Notes: generated from the sequence alone by a model not told the origin. Shown: positions 9,938 through 20,122, counted from the first letter of the stretch. The stretch is 64,000 nucleotides of DNA from Tridacna crocea (GCA_943736015.1 OX031059.1:45209159-45273158); one strand, 5' to 3'. Numbers and translations are program-made.

Positions 9938-10051
9938 AGAAAGTAGAAAATACTGTAGGAAAAGTTACCAGCATTTTCTTCTTCCCCCACAATGTTTTCA
10001 ATAGTTTTTTCCCAAGGGTTGTTAAGGCAGAATTGATTGGTAAAGGGTTAA
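9938..10051 (+). mobile_element. F1 partial copy about 26 bp from STN1 exon 3
   Basis: The core and B' arm remain (TTACCAGCATTTTC to GGTAAAGGGTTAA); most of the A arm is absent. Confidence 0.7.
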
Positions 10052-10076
10052 GTATTCAGAGGTTCAGGATAAATAC

Positions 10077-10139
10077 CTGTAGGTCTGTAGAAACTTTCCT
10101 TCCAACAGCAACAAAGTATAACTCCTGTTCCATCATCCA
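10077..10139 (-). CDS. STN1: STN1 exon 3 (OB-fold DDGTGVI motif)
   Basis: A 63-nt exon encoding VDDGTGVILCCCWKESFY, matching human VDDSTGVINCICWKKLN. The D-[DN]-[GS]-T-G-V-I motif followed by CCW is diagnostic of the STN1/RPA2-type OB fold. The acceptor is the weak TTAAG at 10140 and the donor is ACAG/GTATTT. Both flanking introns are phase 1. A partial F1 copy ends at 10051, about 26 bp past the exon end. Confidence 0.9.
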
Positions 10140-10309
10140 CTTAATTGGTAAAAGACAGGCGGTAGAAGATCATTATTTCTTTCATAAACAAATAAAATGT
10201 AAACAACTAATTTTTGAGTATGTGACTTATTTCTTTCTTAAACAAATAAAATGTAAATGAATTGAATATCTTTTGAGAAAGTGAGTTAGAAAAGCCAAAA
10301 TGGAGGCTG

Positions 10310-10589
10310 TTAACTCTTTACCAAATGACAAAATTTTAGACTGGTCCAAATTGAAAGCATTTGCAGACTATAAAAAAAAAGTGACTGGAGAATTGAAATT
10401 TGTTTTGGGAAGGGCAGAAAACATTGTGGGAAAAGTAGAAAATGCTGGATACCAGCATTTCCTCCTTTTCCCAATATGTTTTCTACTCTTTACGAAACAA
10501 ATTTTAAATTTTCAGTCACTTCTATTTTGTTGTCTGCAAATGCTTTCAATTTGGAAAAACTAAAATATTGTCATTCTGTAATGAGTTAA
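10310..10589. mobile_element. F1 copy with two A arms (A-A' palindrome)
   Basis: Both halves carry the A arm: GAAAGCATTTGCAGAC on the left, GTCTGCAAATGCTTTC on the right, with CAGTCACTT answering AGTGACTG. The result is a 280-bp, nearly complete palindrome, longer than the usual 229-bp A-B form. TTAA is at both ends. Confidence 0.85.
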
Positions 10590-10617
10590 CAAAAATTCTG
10601 AAAACATAAATCTGAAC

Positions 10618-10808
10618 ATGATAGCCTTAGAAAACAATGAGAGAAAGGAGAAAATTCTGGTTACCATCACTTTCTCCTTTCCTCACAACCGTTTCTATCC
10701 TTCCATCTTTAAAACGTAGACCCAATCATTTGTGCCACATCAATTTATCATCTGCAGATACTTTAAGAATGGACAAGTCTAACATTTTGCCATTGGGTAA
10801 AGAGGTAA
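10618..10808 (-). mobile_element. F1 copy, diverged, left end lost
   Basis: Core GGAGAAAATTCTGGTTACC; right end TTGGGTAAAGAGG. Confidence 0.6.
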
Positions 10809-10844
10809 AATAACTGTAATGGTGTGCTTTACACATGTATGCCA

Positions 10845-11043
10845 TTAACCTCTAACCACATGAGAAAATTTTAGATTTGTTCTAATCAAAAGAATTTGAA
10901 GACACCAAATTTGATGTAACTCAATTGGTGGGATTGTTCTTAAAAATGGAAAGCTGGATACCAGCATTTTCTCCTTATCTCACAAAGTTTGAAAAAGGCC
11001 TCTTTCTAAGGTTTGTCAGATCTCTGCATCGTTTGGTAAAGAG
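10845..11043 (+). mobile_element. F1 copy, diverged
   Basis: Core GCTGGATACCAGC; arms are shortened. Confidence 0.6.
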
Positions 11044-11200
11044 CAAAATTCATACATTCTACAAAAGGAAGAAACCCTAGAAGGTAAAGTAATAATTCTC
11101 CTTCTTGTATGGCAAATACTGAGGGAAAAAGGAGCAAATGCCATACAAATTCGAATAAAAATAGTTTTATGAGTATAAAAACATTAAACAGTAAATTTAC

Positions 11201-11296
11201 CTGCATACAAAAAACATTTTGAATTCTCTGTCTTCTTTACAACTGTTCCCAAGACATCTACTTTGTATATAGGATGATTCTTGTAGCAAAAAGCTT
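11201..11296 (-). CDS. STN1: STN1 exon 2 (OB-fold, first strands)
   Basis: The acceptor TTTTAG precedes 11296. The frame reads AFCYKNHPIYKVDVLGTVV, then KKTENSKCFLYA, aligning with human STN1 VFLYNGHPIKQVDVLGTVI. The NHPI..VDVLGTV core is the first strand of the OB fold. The donor GCAG/GTAAAT keeps phase 1, as does the intron before it. The longest frame through this interval on the same strand is a different, non-homologous one, so the exon is easily missed. Confidence 0.9.
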
Positions 11297-11437
11297 CTAA
11301 AACACAAAACAAAGCAGCATGTCACTGCAAAACAAATACTGCTTTCCAGACAACAGAAGTCAAAAACTTTTGAAAGCACTGCAAGACAAAGAGCATCCAC
11401 TGATCCCATTTCTCCTAACATTTTTTTCTGCTTAGCT

Positions 11438-11664
11438 TTACCATTAAACAGTCAATATAATTCTGGACTTGACCAGTTTGACAATATACAGACAGCAAAT
11501 CCAATTCTGCTTAGTTGATAGAATTTGTCTCTGAAAGAGCAGAAACCATTGTGTGACAAAGAGAAAATGCTTGTGACAACCACTTTCAACTTTTCCAAAA
11601 CAGTTTTTATAGACCCTATCTTTTAGAATTTTTAAAATATAGGATTATTTGGTAAAAGGTTGAC
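11438..11664 (+). mobile_element. F1 copy, old
   Basis: Full span but with many substitutions; core AGAGAAAATGCTTGTGAC. Confidence 0.55.
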
Positions 11665-11990
11665 AAAGTTAAAGATTTTTTGAAAGAAGCATGGATGACA
11701 ACAGATATATGTGTGTTGCAACATTTTCCCAATTGAAGCTAATAAAATGGGCATGGATCATATGATAAATGATTAATCTATACAAAAAGACTGATGTTAG
11801 ATGTTAGGTTTTTACATGTTTTTTTTCCCCTCCTTATGTGAGGTCTCTCGTGTAACCAAAATTTGTTATGTGAATTTCAATTTTAGGGTGTGATTTACGC
11901 AACAATTTGTGTGAGTGGGAACACTCTAACTAGAATACATTGTATTATTCTATATATATATATATTGCTATATTCAGTACAAATGTTTCT

Positions 11991-12219
11991 TTAACTCTTT
12001 ACCACAAAAGTCCCGACTTTCAATGACCGTAAGAGAGAAAGCTTTTGAAAACATTATGGAAAAAGAGGAAAATGCTGATAACCAAATTTTCTTCTTTTTC
12101 CATAATGTTTTTTACCCTTCCCAAAACTAATTTCAATTTTTGATTGATATTTGATTTATCATCTGCAAATGCTTTTATATTCAACCAGTCTAAAATTTGA
12201 TCCTTTAGTAAAAAGTTAA
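11991..12219 (-). mobile_element. F1 copy, left member of an abutting pair
   Basis: Full length. TTAA at 12216-12219 is shared with the next copy. Confidence 0.85.
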
Positions 12220-12449
12220 CCCTTTACAACACAATCATGACTTTCAATAACCCTGAGAAAGAAAGCTTTTGAAAACATTGTGGGAAAAGGAGAAAATGCT
12301 GGTGACCGGCATTTTCTCCTATTATCACAGTGTTTTCTACCTGTCCCAAATCGAATTTCAGCTTTTGAGTCACATTCATTTTGTTGTCTGCAAATGCTTT
12401 CAATTTGGACTATGGTAGTCTTATATTCTGTTGTTTGGTAAAAACTTAA
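12216..12449 (-). mobile_element. F1 copy ending 9 bp from STN1 exon 1 donor
   Basis: Core GCTGGTGACCGGC. On the STN1 strand the intron begins GTGGGTGTC and the element's TTAA follows at once. Confidence 0.88.
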
Positions 12450-12458
12450 GACACCCAC

Positions 12459-12588
12459 CAGGAAAGTGTGGATACAGCTCCATGGACAGTATATCAGCAA
12501 CATACATCTTATTGTAGGTGTTGAAGTGGTAGTCCAAGCCCCAAACATGAGGTGGGAAGAACTGCACCCCATCACTTAACTCAGCCAT
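12459..12588 (-). CDS. STN1: STN1 exon 1 (start codon, N-terminus)
   Basis: STN1 is the OB-fold subunit of the CST complex (CTC1-STN1-TEN1), which binds telomeric single-stranded DNA and recruits DNA polymerase alpha-primase for C-strand fill-in. Exon 1 begins at ATG 12588 on the minus strand and encodes MAELSDGVQFFPPHVWGLD, then NKMYVADILSMELYPHFPG. This matches human STN1 LLWGLDPVF and AKLYIRDILDM. The donor is CCTG/GTGGGT, leaving phase 1. The ATG is chosen because the conserved WGLD block lies at about residue 16, as near the start as in human. An F1 copy ends 9 bp inside intron 1. The next exon supplies AA to make Glu. Confidence 0.88.
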
Positions 12589-13556
12589 TCAAAGTTGCCC
12601 TTTACCCTTATAGCATTGGCATTGTATGTTTTCATGTCATTCTGGAAGACTAAAAATAAAGATAAAGGAAAAAGGTTATTTGCACAAAAAACATTAGAGT
12701 ATTTATACAACGGATCATTGATACATGTATATGGGGATACTAATAACTGGGATAGTTGGTTTCAAGAGGAATTATTTTGATATCCTATCCATCACTGAAT
12801 TATATATCTTATCAGATTTTAGGTGTGACATTTGAATGCACCATTCAGTATGCTATCATTCAGTATGCTATCACTTTAATATGACGGAACAACTTTTCAA
12901 GACCACTCGCTGTTACTAGGAGTAAATGTTTCCAACCCTTTTACTAAAACACTTAATGGAGGTGCCCACTCAGAAAATATGTTCATCATATTTTCATGAA
13001 TCACACATAAAAAAAGAAGGGCCTTGAAATAAACTTTGTCATGTAGTAACACATCAGTAATTTCATGGGCATTTCATTCACCTGGAACTGTGGCATGTGA
13101 ACATCGTATACATTTCTATATCAGAGAGATTTATAGATCTAAATCAGAAATAAATTTCGTCAAGAGTCATGGTTTTCATTTGACTCGAGGAATGGAAGTG
13201 TTTTTGGGTAGATCTAAATACAGTCATAACAAGACAATTATACAGTGTTTCACACAATATACATGTATAATAATATAAAGTTGCAGTGATGTTTTTCACA
13301 TGCCTTTGTTTTGTTGAGGAGATAGGGTATGTTCAGGGCTGCTACACAAACAGCCCAATTTCTATAAATTAACCACAGGCATTCAAGTTATGGCTAACTT
13401 CACCATTATTTTGCAGTTTGTGTGATGTTGAAGATTTATCCTTTATCTAACCACAGTAGACACCTATCACGGGATTCCCAGAAAGTGTTATTTCGGATTA
13501 CGTATTACTATTACTTTTTTCATTTTTGAAATATATTTATGGACAACAAATGATAC
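12589..13556. other. STN1 upstream region
   Basis: No gene or named repeat seen. It presumably holds the STN1 promoter, but no TATA or initiator could be assigned. Confidence 0.4.
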
Positions 13557-13785
13557 TTAACCCATTACCACATAATCCCTACTTTTGATGCCCCTGAGAA
13601 AGAAGCCTTTAGAAAACATTGCGGGAAAAGGAGAAAATGCTGGTAACCAGCATTTTCTCCTTTTCCCACAATGTTTTCTACCCTTCACCAAACAAATTTC
13701 AAATTTTCAGTCACTTTTATTTTGTCGTCTGCCAATGCTTTCAATTTGGACCAGTCTAAAATATTGTCGTTTGGTGATGGGTTAA
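13557..13785 (-). mobile_element. F1 copy, near consensus
   Basis: Full length with TTAA at both ends; core GCTGGTAACCAGC. One of the best-preserved copies. Confidence 0.9.
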
Positions 13786-14548
13786 GATACTTAAGAGGTA
13801 ACTAGCTTGATGGGGGATTTTCCTTATTCACAAGAGTCAAATATCTTTTCTTTTAAAAAGAATACAGTCAAATATTTTTGTTAGTTAATTCTAGAAAAAT
13901 TGTCAAAAAAATTGTAAAACATAACAGATATCTCTGGTTAAAAGGTGTCTACTGAGGTATCGCCGAATGTTGCAGATACATGTACGTTTTTGTTTTGTCT
14001 ATCGCTAAGCCAAAGGAAATTATGATCTATGTTTGTTTCTTGCGTGAGTTTGGGTGGGAAAAGCTGTCTTGTGCTGGCGCCGGCAATCAAGACGTTGCAT
14101 TCCTTGTATTTATATTATATAAGGGAGATTTTTTTTCTCATATTTTATCATTTATTTTGGTTATAGAAAGTCAAATTCCTGTGATCTAATGATCCATGCC
14201 AATTTTATTAGCTATAACTGGAAATTTTGTCGCATACAGCCATTTGAAAAGATGCCAGTAAAATCATACTAATTCCAGACGTGTTTAAATAAGGGCAGCT
14301 GTGAAGGTTTGTGGAGACCAAATAACAAAAACAGCATCGGAGCAAGGAACTTTGGAAGGCAGGCTGACTGAAACCCATGTCACCTAGGAGAAAACAGTGT
14401 ATGTACTCATGTGAAATAAACTCTCCCAGAGAACAGCAATAGAATTTAATGTCTGACACCAAATGAAAATATGGGTAAAAGTATAAGTCATAAGCTGTAT
14501 GGCGTTAGTTTGTAAACAACCTGTTGTCACGAATTTGAATTTTGATCA
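13786..14548. other. Intergenic, no feature recognised
   Basis: Contains a GC-richer patch (GTGCTGGCGCCGGC near 14074). Open frames here look random. Confidence 0.4.
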
Positions 14549-14640
14549 ATGGCGGCTTCAGTAACAAGGGAGATAACAAATAAAAAACTAATGGCCAGGT
14601 ATCGATTCTCAACAATCAAAGGACCCGAAGTGCTCAAAAG
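14549..14640 (+). CDS. Possible first coding exon of an unidentified gene
   Basis: An ATG in the context GATCAATGGCGGC opens a 30-codon frame (MAASVTREITNKKLM, then RYRFSTIKGPEVLK) ending at a donor AAAAG/GTAATT, phase 2. It points away from STN1, so the two could share the region 12.6-14.5 kb as promoter space. I do not recognise the product and could not find a phase-compatible second exon nearby. Confidence 0.35.
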
Positions 14641-14798
14641 GTAATTTAACCTTTAATTGGATAGTAACTAGGTAGTAGTTTTGGAGGAATTAAACATAAT
14701 TTTATTACACATGAAGCATATTTACATGAAATCTAGTACAGATCTAGAATTGATTGATGGAAGGAGGATTGTCAAAAAAAAAAAACTTGTTATGATTG

Positions 14799-14867
14799 AT
14801 GCATGCTGTCGTACCCATAACTCTGGATGCAGATGCAGCTGTAATCCAAGCACCAAATCCCTATCAA
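14799..14867 (+). CDS. Possible short first exon ending at a strong donor
   Basis: ATG followed by 22 codons (MHAVVPITLDADAA, then VIQAPNPYQ) ends exactly at TCAA/GTAAGT, a near-perfect donor, phase 0. The composition is protein-like, but the exon is tiny and unrecognised. It is not in phase with the candidate at 14549. It could be an alternative first exon or chance. Confidence 0.22.
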
Positions 14868-14951
14868 GTAAGTTACAAACAGCTAAAACTGTAGTACTTC
14901 ACAGTCTTATCTATTTAAACGATAGAAGGATAGCAGCGTTTCACACCTCTG

Positions 14952-15181
14952 TTAAGTCATTTCCAAACGACAAAATTTTTGGCTTGTCCAAAATCGAAAG
15001 CATTTGCAGTAGACAAAATAACAGAGACTCAGTGGTTGAAATTTGTTTTGTGAAGGATACAAAACATTGTGGGAAAAGGAGAAAATGCTGATTACCAGCA
15101 TTTTCTGCTTTTCCCACAATTCTTTCTGTAGGCTTCTTTCTTAGAGTCGTAAAATATAGGGATTTAGTGATAACCGGTAAA
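14952..15181 (+). mobile_element. F1 copy
   Basis: A arm left; core GCTGATTACCAGC; the right terminus is decayed. Confidence 0.75.
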
Positions 15182-15223
15182 AAGACCTTTTTTTCGTAGG
15201 GTTGCTTTATAATGGAGATTTTC

Positions 15224-15385
15224 TTAACCCTTTAACTAACAAAATCCCGAGTTTCAACGATCCTGAAAACGTTGAGGGAAAAGGACCTCATTTTCGCACA
15301 ACGTTTCCAATGAAAAACGAATCCAATCGTGTGGGCCAAGTTTGCTTTGTCGTCTGCAAAGTCACGGATTTCAGTAAAGACTGAT
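15224..15385 (-). mobile_element. F1 copy, shortened and diverged
   Basis: TTAACCCTTTAAC start; the core palindrome is largely lost. Confidence 0.5.
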
Positions 15386-15528
15386 CCAAAATTTAAACTT
15401 TTTTCGTCTTGGCCGAAACTTTTTGCGTATGGTCAATTTTCTGCTTGTCGAAGGACCAGTATACCTCATGATTGAGTAGGTTTGTTAACGTAGTAGACCC
15501 CTAATAGAAAACAGCTATTTCCTCTCTT

Positions 15529-15544
15529 CCCCCCCCCCCCCCCC
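15529..15544. repeat. Poly-C tract
   Basis: A run of about 16 C, a likely slippage site. Confidence 0.9.
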
Positions 15545-15582
15545 TCCCGATTCTTTGAAGACTACGTCGTGCTCTTTGAAAA

Positions 15583-15700
15583 GGTGGTTTAATGCCTCTG
15601 CAAAAATCATCGACTCAGATCAGCTCAGCTTAGTCTGCGCAACCTGACCTTGGTTAGTGGTAAACTTTGTGCATGTCAAAGGATCGCACTACCTCGTGAT
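15583..15700. mobile_element. F4 copy, diverged
   Basis: GTTTAATGCCTCTGC at the left and GTGCATGTCAAAGGATC at the right match the copy at 23893. Confidence 0.45.
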
Positions 15701-15838
15701 TATGTCAGTTTTTGTCAGTTTCAAACAATCCAAATTATACAACTTGCTACGTATATAACGAAGAAGAGCGCTGCATAAGTCAATCATGCAATTTGATCGG
15801 ATAAAAAAGTAAACACACCAAAGCATGCGGACCTTTTG

Positions 15839-15905
15839 CGGACAGTGTAGATCAAGATCAGACTGCACAGAATGTGCAGTCTGATCTCGATCTACTGTCC
15901 GATAA
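15839..15905. mobile_element. F2 palindrome
   Basis: GACAGTGTAGATCAAGATC is answered to TACTGTCC; the right arm has lost a few bases. Confidence 0.8.
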
Positions 15906-16459
15906 AACGATATTTTTTCCCCAAAACATAACTTTTAAACAGCAATATTTGGCTTATTAGCATGAAATTGAAAATTTCACTCTAGTTTTTTTTAGCAGGA
16001 TAAGGGTTAAAAACAACAAATATTGTGGGCACAAAGAATGTTTGAGCGGAGTAAAAAGCGACTTTTTCCCTGGAATAATAATGAATTATAACTGACCAAT
16101 CGTCCATCTCATTTTCCAGGGTCTTCATTGAATAAATTACCGTAAGCGGTGAACGAACTGTCTTGAAAGACAGCGAATATTTGGTTCCAGTACTGAATCT
16201 TGAATGGCTGTATAGCACATGCATATTGGTAGCGTTATGTCTGTGCTCAACTTCCAAATAATGTCTCTCTGTATAGTGGGTACAAATGACTTTGTTCAAC
16301 TTCTATAGTCGAAATGCTAACTTACACATTATTCTGAATTTTAAGAGTTACTAAATTATTGGCCAAGGCATCAGCTATATCACATGGCTACTTTTGGAAG
16401 TAAATATAAATTTCGAACTGATGATGATTGGTAAATTCATATGGCTCACTAGTTACTAG

Positions 16460-16535
16460 CTGATTACCAGCATCTATTCCTTTTCAGTGATTTTTCAAAA
16501 AGCCTTCTTTCTCAGTGTCACAAGCTACGAGATTG
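16460..16535 (+). mobile_element. F1 right-half fragment
   Basis: CTGATTACCAGC, then AGCCTTCTTTCTCAG. Confidence 0.5.
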
Positions 16536-16598
16536 TTTTTTTTTTTGTTTCATTGCAAAAATTTTGACGGCTATTGGCGACGCATTAATTTCTGATGA

Positions 16599-16640
16599 CA
16601 GCTTAGAGAAAGATCAGACTGCATAGAAAGTGCACTGGAT
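16599..16640. mobile_element. F2 half copy
   Basis: GAGAAAGATCAGACTGCA only. Confidence 0.35.
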
Positions 16641-16699
16641 TGTTGACCCATATATTGGCCGCTACAAATCACAAACTCTGGCAAAAAACAAGTTGACTT

Positions 16700-17640
16700 C
16701 TTTAAAAAAGAAGCCAGTAGAGGTCAGCATCAATGTTTTCAAATAGTTTAATGGCTTTCAATTTCAATATATTTTGGTACATGTAAAGAAACCAGTAAAA
16801 AAGCCGCCGCGCAGAAACCTCATATGCGTTAAAGACGCATCTTCGCAAGCCAAGGCTGACGATTCACTACCCTACTCTACCCTTGGCGGATCGAGCTTGA
16901 TTTTTACGTTCCCCCAATACGCTTTTTTATTGGATGCAGCCAGTTCTAACTGCAACGAATGAAATCGTTCGTAGCATTTCATCTTTTATAAAAATAGCAC
17001 AAGATCGCTACCTTTCGAATAGAAGGTAAACGTAGAAGCCCACGTGGATGTCTGCTTATCGCTTCATGTGTATTCGTAAGCGGTTTGTTAAACGATATTT
17101 CATTTGCTTTTAGAAATATGATGTAAAGGGGGTAATAACCAGCATCCAATAGAGGTCGTATCGCAGGAGTCTCGAAATCGGGCTCAATCTGCCAAGGTAA
17201 GATCCACGTAGTGATCATAACCTTGGCTCGCGAAGATGTAAATGACGGCAATTTGATCTTCTTGTCGCGTTTTCAAGTTTCATGTTCTTGTCCAGCGGTC
17301 TTCTTTCTCTTTTTTTTTTTAACGAAATTCTTCTTATTTTTCTTCTGCTTGGAATATTTGCTTAATAAAAAAACTACAATTATTAGAGATGTCATTTGCA
17401 GCCATGGCAAATTACTAAATTAAATCTTTTCTGAAATTTGTCATTTATAAAAAAAAACCACGTCTATTTCCTGTTTCTTTTTTTTTTTTATTTTATTTCG
17501 CTTTATTTACAAAACCATGGCGAAATAGACTGTATATTAGAACAAATACACTAGAAGAAATAGAATTAGACAGCAAATGCCGTGGCAGTCTGCCTTTTAA
17601 ACTCACATCTGTTCGAGCGATCTGATTACCTCTCCAATAA
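16700..17640 (+). mobile_element. F8 element, copy 1 (interrupted)
   Basis: The left part shares GAGGTCAGCATCAAT with 53.57 kb. The right part shares TTCTTGTCGCGTTTTC, ACAAAACCATGGCGAAA and GGCAGTCTGCCTTTTAAAC with 21.0 and 55.2 kb. An insert occupies about 16838-17240. Confidence 0.65.
16838..17240. mobile_element. Inserted element with inverted ends
   Basis: The ends GCATCTTCGCAAGCCAAGG and CCTTGGCTCGCGAAGATG are inverted repeats; TAAA flanks both sides as a possible target duplication. It is absent from the 53.6-kb copy of F8. No gene inside. Confidence 0.7.
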
Positions 17641-17783
17641 CATTTTTATAACTTGATGTAGGCCTACTTTACCTACCGACATGATTTCTAGAAAATTACA
17701 CAATTGGGCAAAGTACACAATAAAATTAGGACAATAACAAGGAACGATATTCTTCGATTGTTTGAAACACAGTCATATGTCTT

Positions 17784-18041
17784 GCAACACGCGAAAAGGG
17801 ACATTCGGACATTTGCGTAAAGTGTCGTCTCGGATAAGCCTGCGAAGTCCGTGCAGGGTAATCAGAGGCGGCACTTTATGATCACATTAGATTTTTTTTT
17901 CAGTAGACTTGCGCAGAATAGAAAATTACATAGAAACAGAAGGTGTTGTTTCAGATAAGCCTGCGCGGATTGTACAGATTAGATCCGGGACGGCACTTTA
18001 GGCAAATGTCCGAATGGTCCTTTTCGCGTACTGCAGGCCAA
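17784..18041. mobile_element. F3 copy
   Basis: Ends CAACACGCGAAAAGGG and CCTTTTCGCGTACTGCAGG; two internal hairpins contain TCAGCCTGCGC-type motifs. Confidence 0.75.
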
Positions 18042-18337
18042 TTATGGTAAATAAAAGTCTCCTCGTAAAACACGAGTTAATACCATATGAATGTCTTTTT
18101 TTCCCACATAAATAAGTACTATGACAGTTAAAAGATGAGTAATTTCTAAATGAAAAGATAACATGAAGTTTACTTAAAACCGCCGTGAAGCAAGAATGGC
18201 GCAATAATACTTGTCTAAGGACAATGAGCGTTGATACCCTAGTTGTTTGAAAAACAGTGTTGTTGTTGTCCATTTTTAGAGCTATTAACTCTTGCAGCGT
18301 CACAGGCGGAAACTGGGGCTATTGTGCATGAAAGAGA

Positions 18338-18393
18338 TTAATATCAGGACGCACAGAATATGCAGTCTTATCTTAGATCTTATACCGTCCGCT
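18338..18393. mobile_element. F2 partial copy
   Basis: CGCACAGAATATGCAGTC, then ATACCGTCCGC. Confidence 0.4.
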
Positions 18394-18446
18394 TGTATGG
18401 TCAACCAGTTTTAGTTGATCCTCTTTTAGGACGTCAGAAAAGGTCG

Positions 18447-18643
18447 GGGTTCGTATTCACCAACCAATCTTAAGAACTTTCTCTGACTTATTCTTCAAGA
18501 TTTTCAGACCCTGAAAGTAACAGAACATCTGATTGGCTAAACCAAATGGTTTAGCCAATCAGAAGTTCTGTTACTTTCTCATTGACAAAATTCTGAAGAA
18601 TAAGACTAAGAATGTTCTTAAGAATGGTTGGTGAATACGGACC
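18447..18643. mobile_element. F5 foldback, nearly complete
   Basis: Outer ends TTCGTATTCACCAACC and GGTTGGTGAATACGG; the core is a palindrome around ACCAAATGGTTTAGCC. Reference copy for F5. Confidence 0.8.
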
Positions 18644-19069
18644 CAGCATTCATTTTTGCTAGCTATGGTGAGGATCTTATCTTGATAAGATCCACGTTAT
18701 GATCGTCATTCTATAACTTTGTCGTTTGGTAAAGAGTTAAACCCTTTTTACCAGAGCGGCACTCAGCGCATATCAATATCAAGTGGTGGGGTAACCGCTA
18801 TAGGGAGACGTATAACATTATGTGGTAAGAGACTTGGAGACGTCATCGTGACTACAGATCTTTATTGCGATTCAATGATAGCGATAAACATCAATCAGCG
18901 AAATTTGATCATAATAATCTAAGTTGATTGGCTCATTATTTGATACAGAATGTTGACGTCCTATGCTAATACAACGTTACGATATCCACTTCCACAGTTG
19001 TTGTTGACTTGGTGTATGTACTATAGTCTCAGCTCTACTGGCTGTTTTTTTTTTCGACGAACCTTTTTT

Positions 19070-19400
19070 TTCGTTGTCTGCACATACCATATTCTTCGAA
19101 GATTCGACCTGTCAGCTTTGGGGAGGGGGCATTGTAGTGATACGCGCTATAAAGTAGCAATAGAGAAAATGGCTTTTATCAAAACGTCTGAGAAGAAGTC
19201 AGTCCTGTTTTAGCTTCAGATTTCTCTAAACTGCTGATCATAGCTGAATGAATCGCACCAGGTAGTAGCGTTTTATGGAGTAAACGTTTATTTTAGTTTG
19301 AAATTCAAAGTAACGGTAGTCCGGTGTTGTACCAAGAATGCCCAAATTAGATAGATGTGTATTTGTAGATTGCCATCTACCGGGAGACAATGCTTTTTTT
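19070..19400 (+). mobile_element. F10 dispersed repeat, copy 1
   Basis: Shares GATTCGACCTGTC, CTGATCATAGCTGAATG, AAAGTAACGGTAGTC and TGCCATCTACCGGGAGA with 26.7-27.07 kb in the same order. Confidence 0.65.
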
Positions 19401-19715
19401 TTTCGTGATTGAGAAGTAAACAACAACGAAAAGAAGAACAATAAAGAACAACAACAACAACAGAGATCTCAAGGCTGTTCTAACCAGATTTACAAAAGTG
19501 CAAGCAGAGTTAACAAAACGTCAGACTCCACAATCTTTATAGTCAGTCCGTGGCAAGTGATTGCTTAGGTTATTTAATGATACACAATTGGCACAGTAAG
19601 TTTCTTTTCTTTATTTTCTTAACTCTATGACCATTTGCAGCCATTTTCTCATTAGATTTTGAGAATTCTGTCAGATTTCACCGATTTCCTTTTTGAATAA
19701 ATAAACTTGCATATT

Positions 19716-19980
19716 TGTGACTCATCACGCAAAAAGGAACCATCAGGGAATTCTGTACATCAATTAGATGAAAACAGATCAACGATATAGTCCAGGTCAA
19801 TTTAGGTTGATTATTCAAAAATGATTGTATAACAAGGTGTAATGAACACTTTTCGTACAGAAAATGTCATAAAAGCGAAAAGTGTCGACTCTGGTCAGCC
19901 TGCGCAATTCGCGCAGGCTGACCAGAGTTGACACTTTTCGCAGTTCCCAGAATGTCCCTTTTTTAGCGTGATGGGTCACA
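19716..19980. mobile_element. F11 element with nested hairpin
   Basis: Ends TGTGACTCATCACGC and GCGTGATGGGTCACA. A hairpin at 19875-19941 (GCGAAAAGTGTCGACTCTGG arms, F3-like motif CAGCCTGCGC) is missing from the other copy at 51.6 kb. Confidence 0.75.
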
Positions 19981-20122
19981 TTTTTTAAAAGCGTTTTTTT
20001 ATCATCTTTCACCTATAAAGCTTAAGAGATACGTAATATTAGTGCATGTATGTGCGCTTGTGATCGTATTGTGCAGTCTGATCACAGATAAACATCATCC
20101 GTCTGTATGAGTTATACAGCAT

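Larger units (their letters stand above)
5120..12588 (-). other. STN1: STN1 gene span (start codon to probable stop)
   Basis: The first four introns are all phase 1 and the fifth and sixth phase 0. The introns total about 6.6 kb, and about half of that is F1 foldback DNA (copies from 5422 to 12449). The gene converges on the dehydrogenase, with stop codons about 375 bp apart. No poly(A) signal was clear between the two genes. Confidence 0.8.

Noticed and set aside
12595-13278. Short + strand frames upstream of STN1
   Set aside because: No splice sites or conserved motifs; composition like surrounding AT-rich DNA.
14681-15091. A 136-codon frame with a Cys-rich patch (CCRTHNSGCRCSC)
   Set aside because: It runs into an F1 copy, lacks splice-supported limits, and another frame through the same bases fits the strong donor better.
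16979-17251. A 90-codon minus-strand frame
   Set aside because: Lies wholly in the 400-bp insert with inverted ends and shows no transposase motif.
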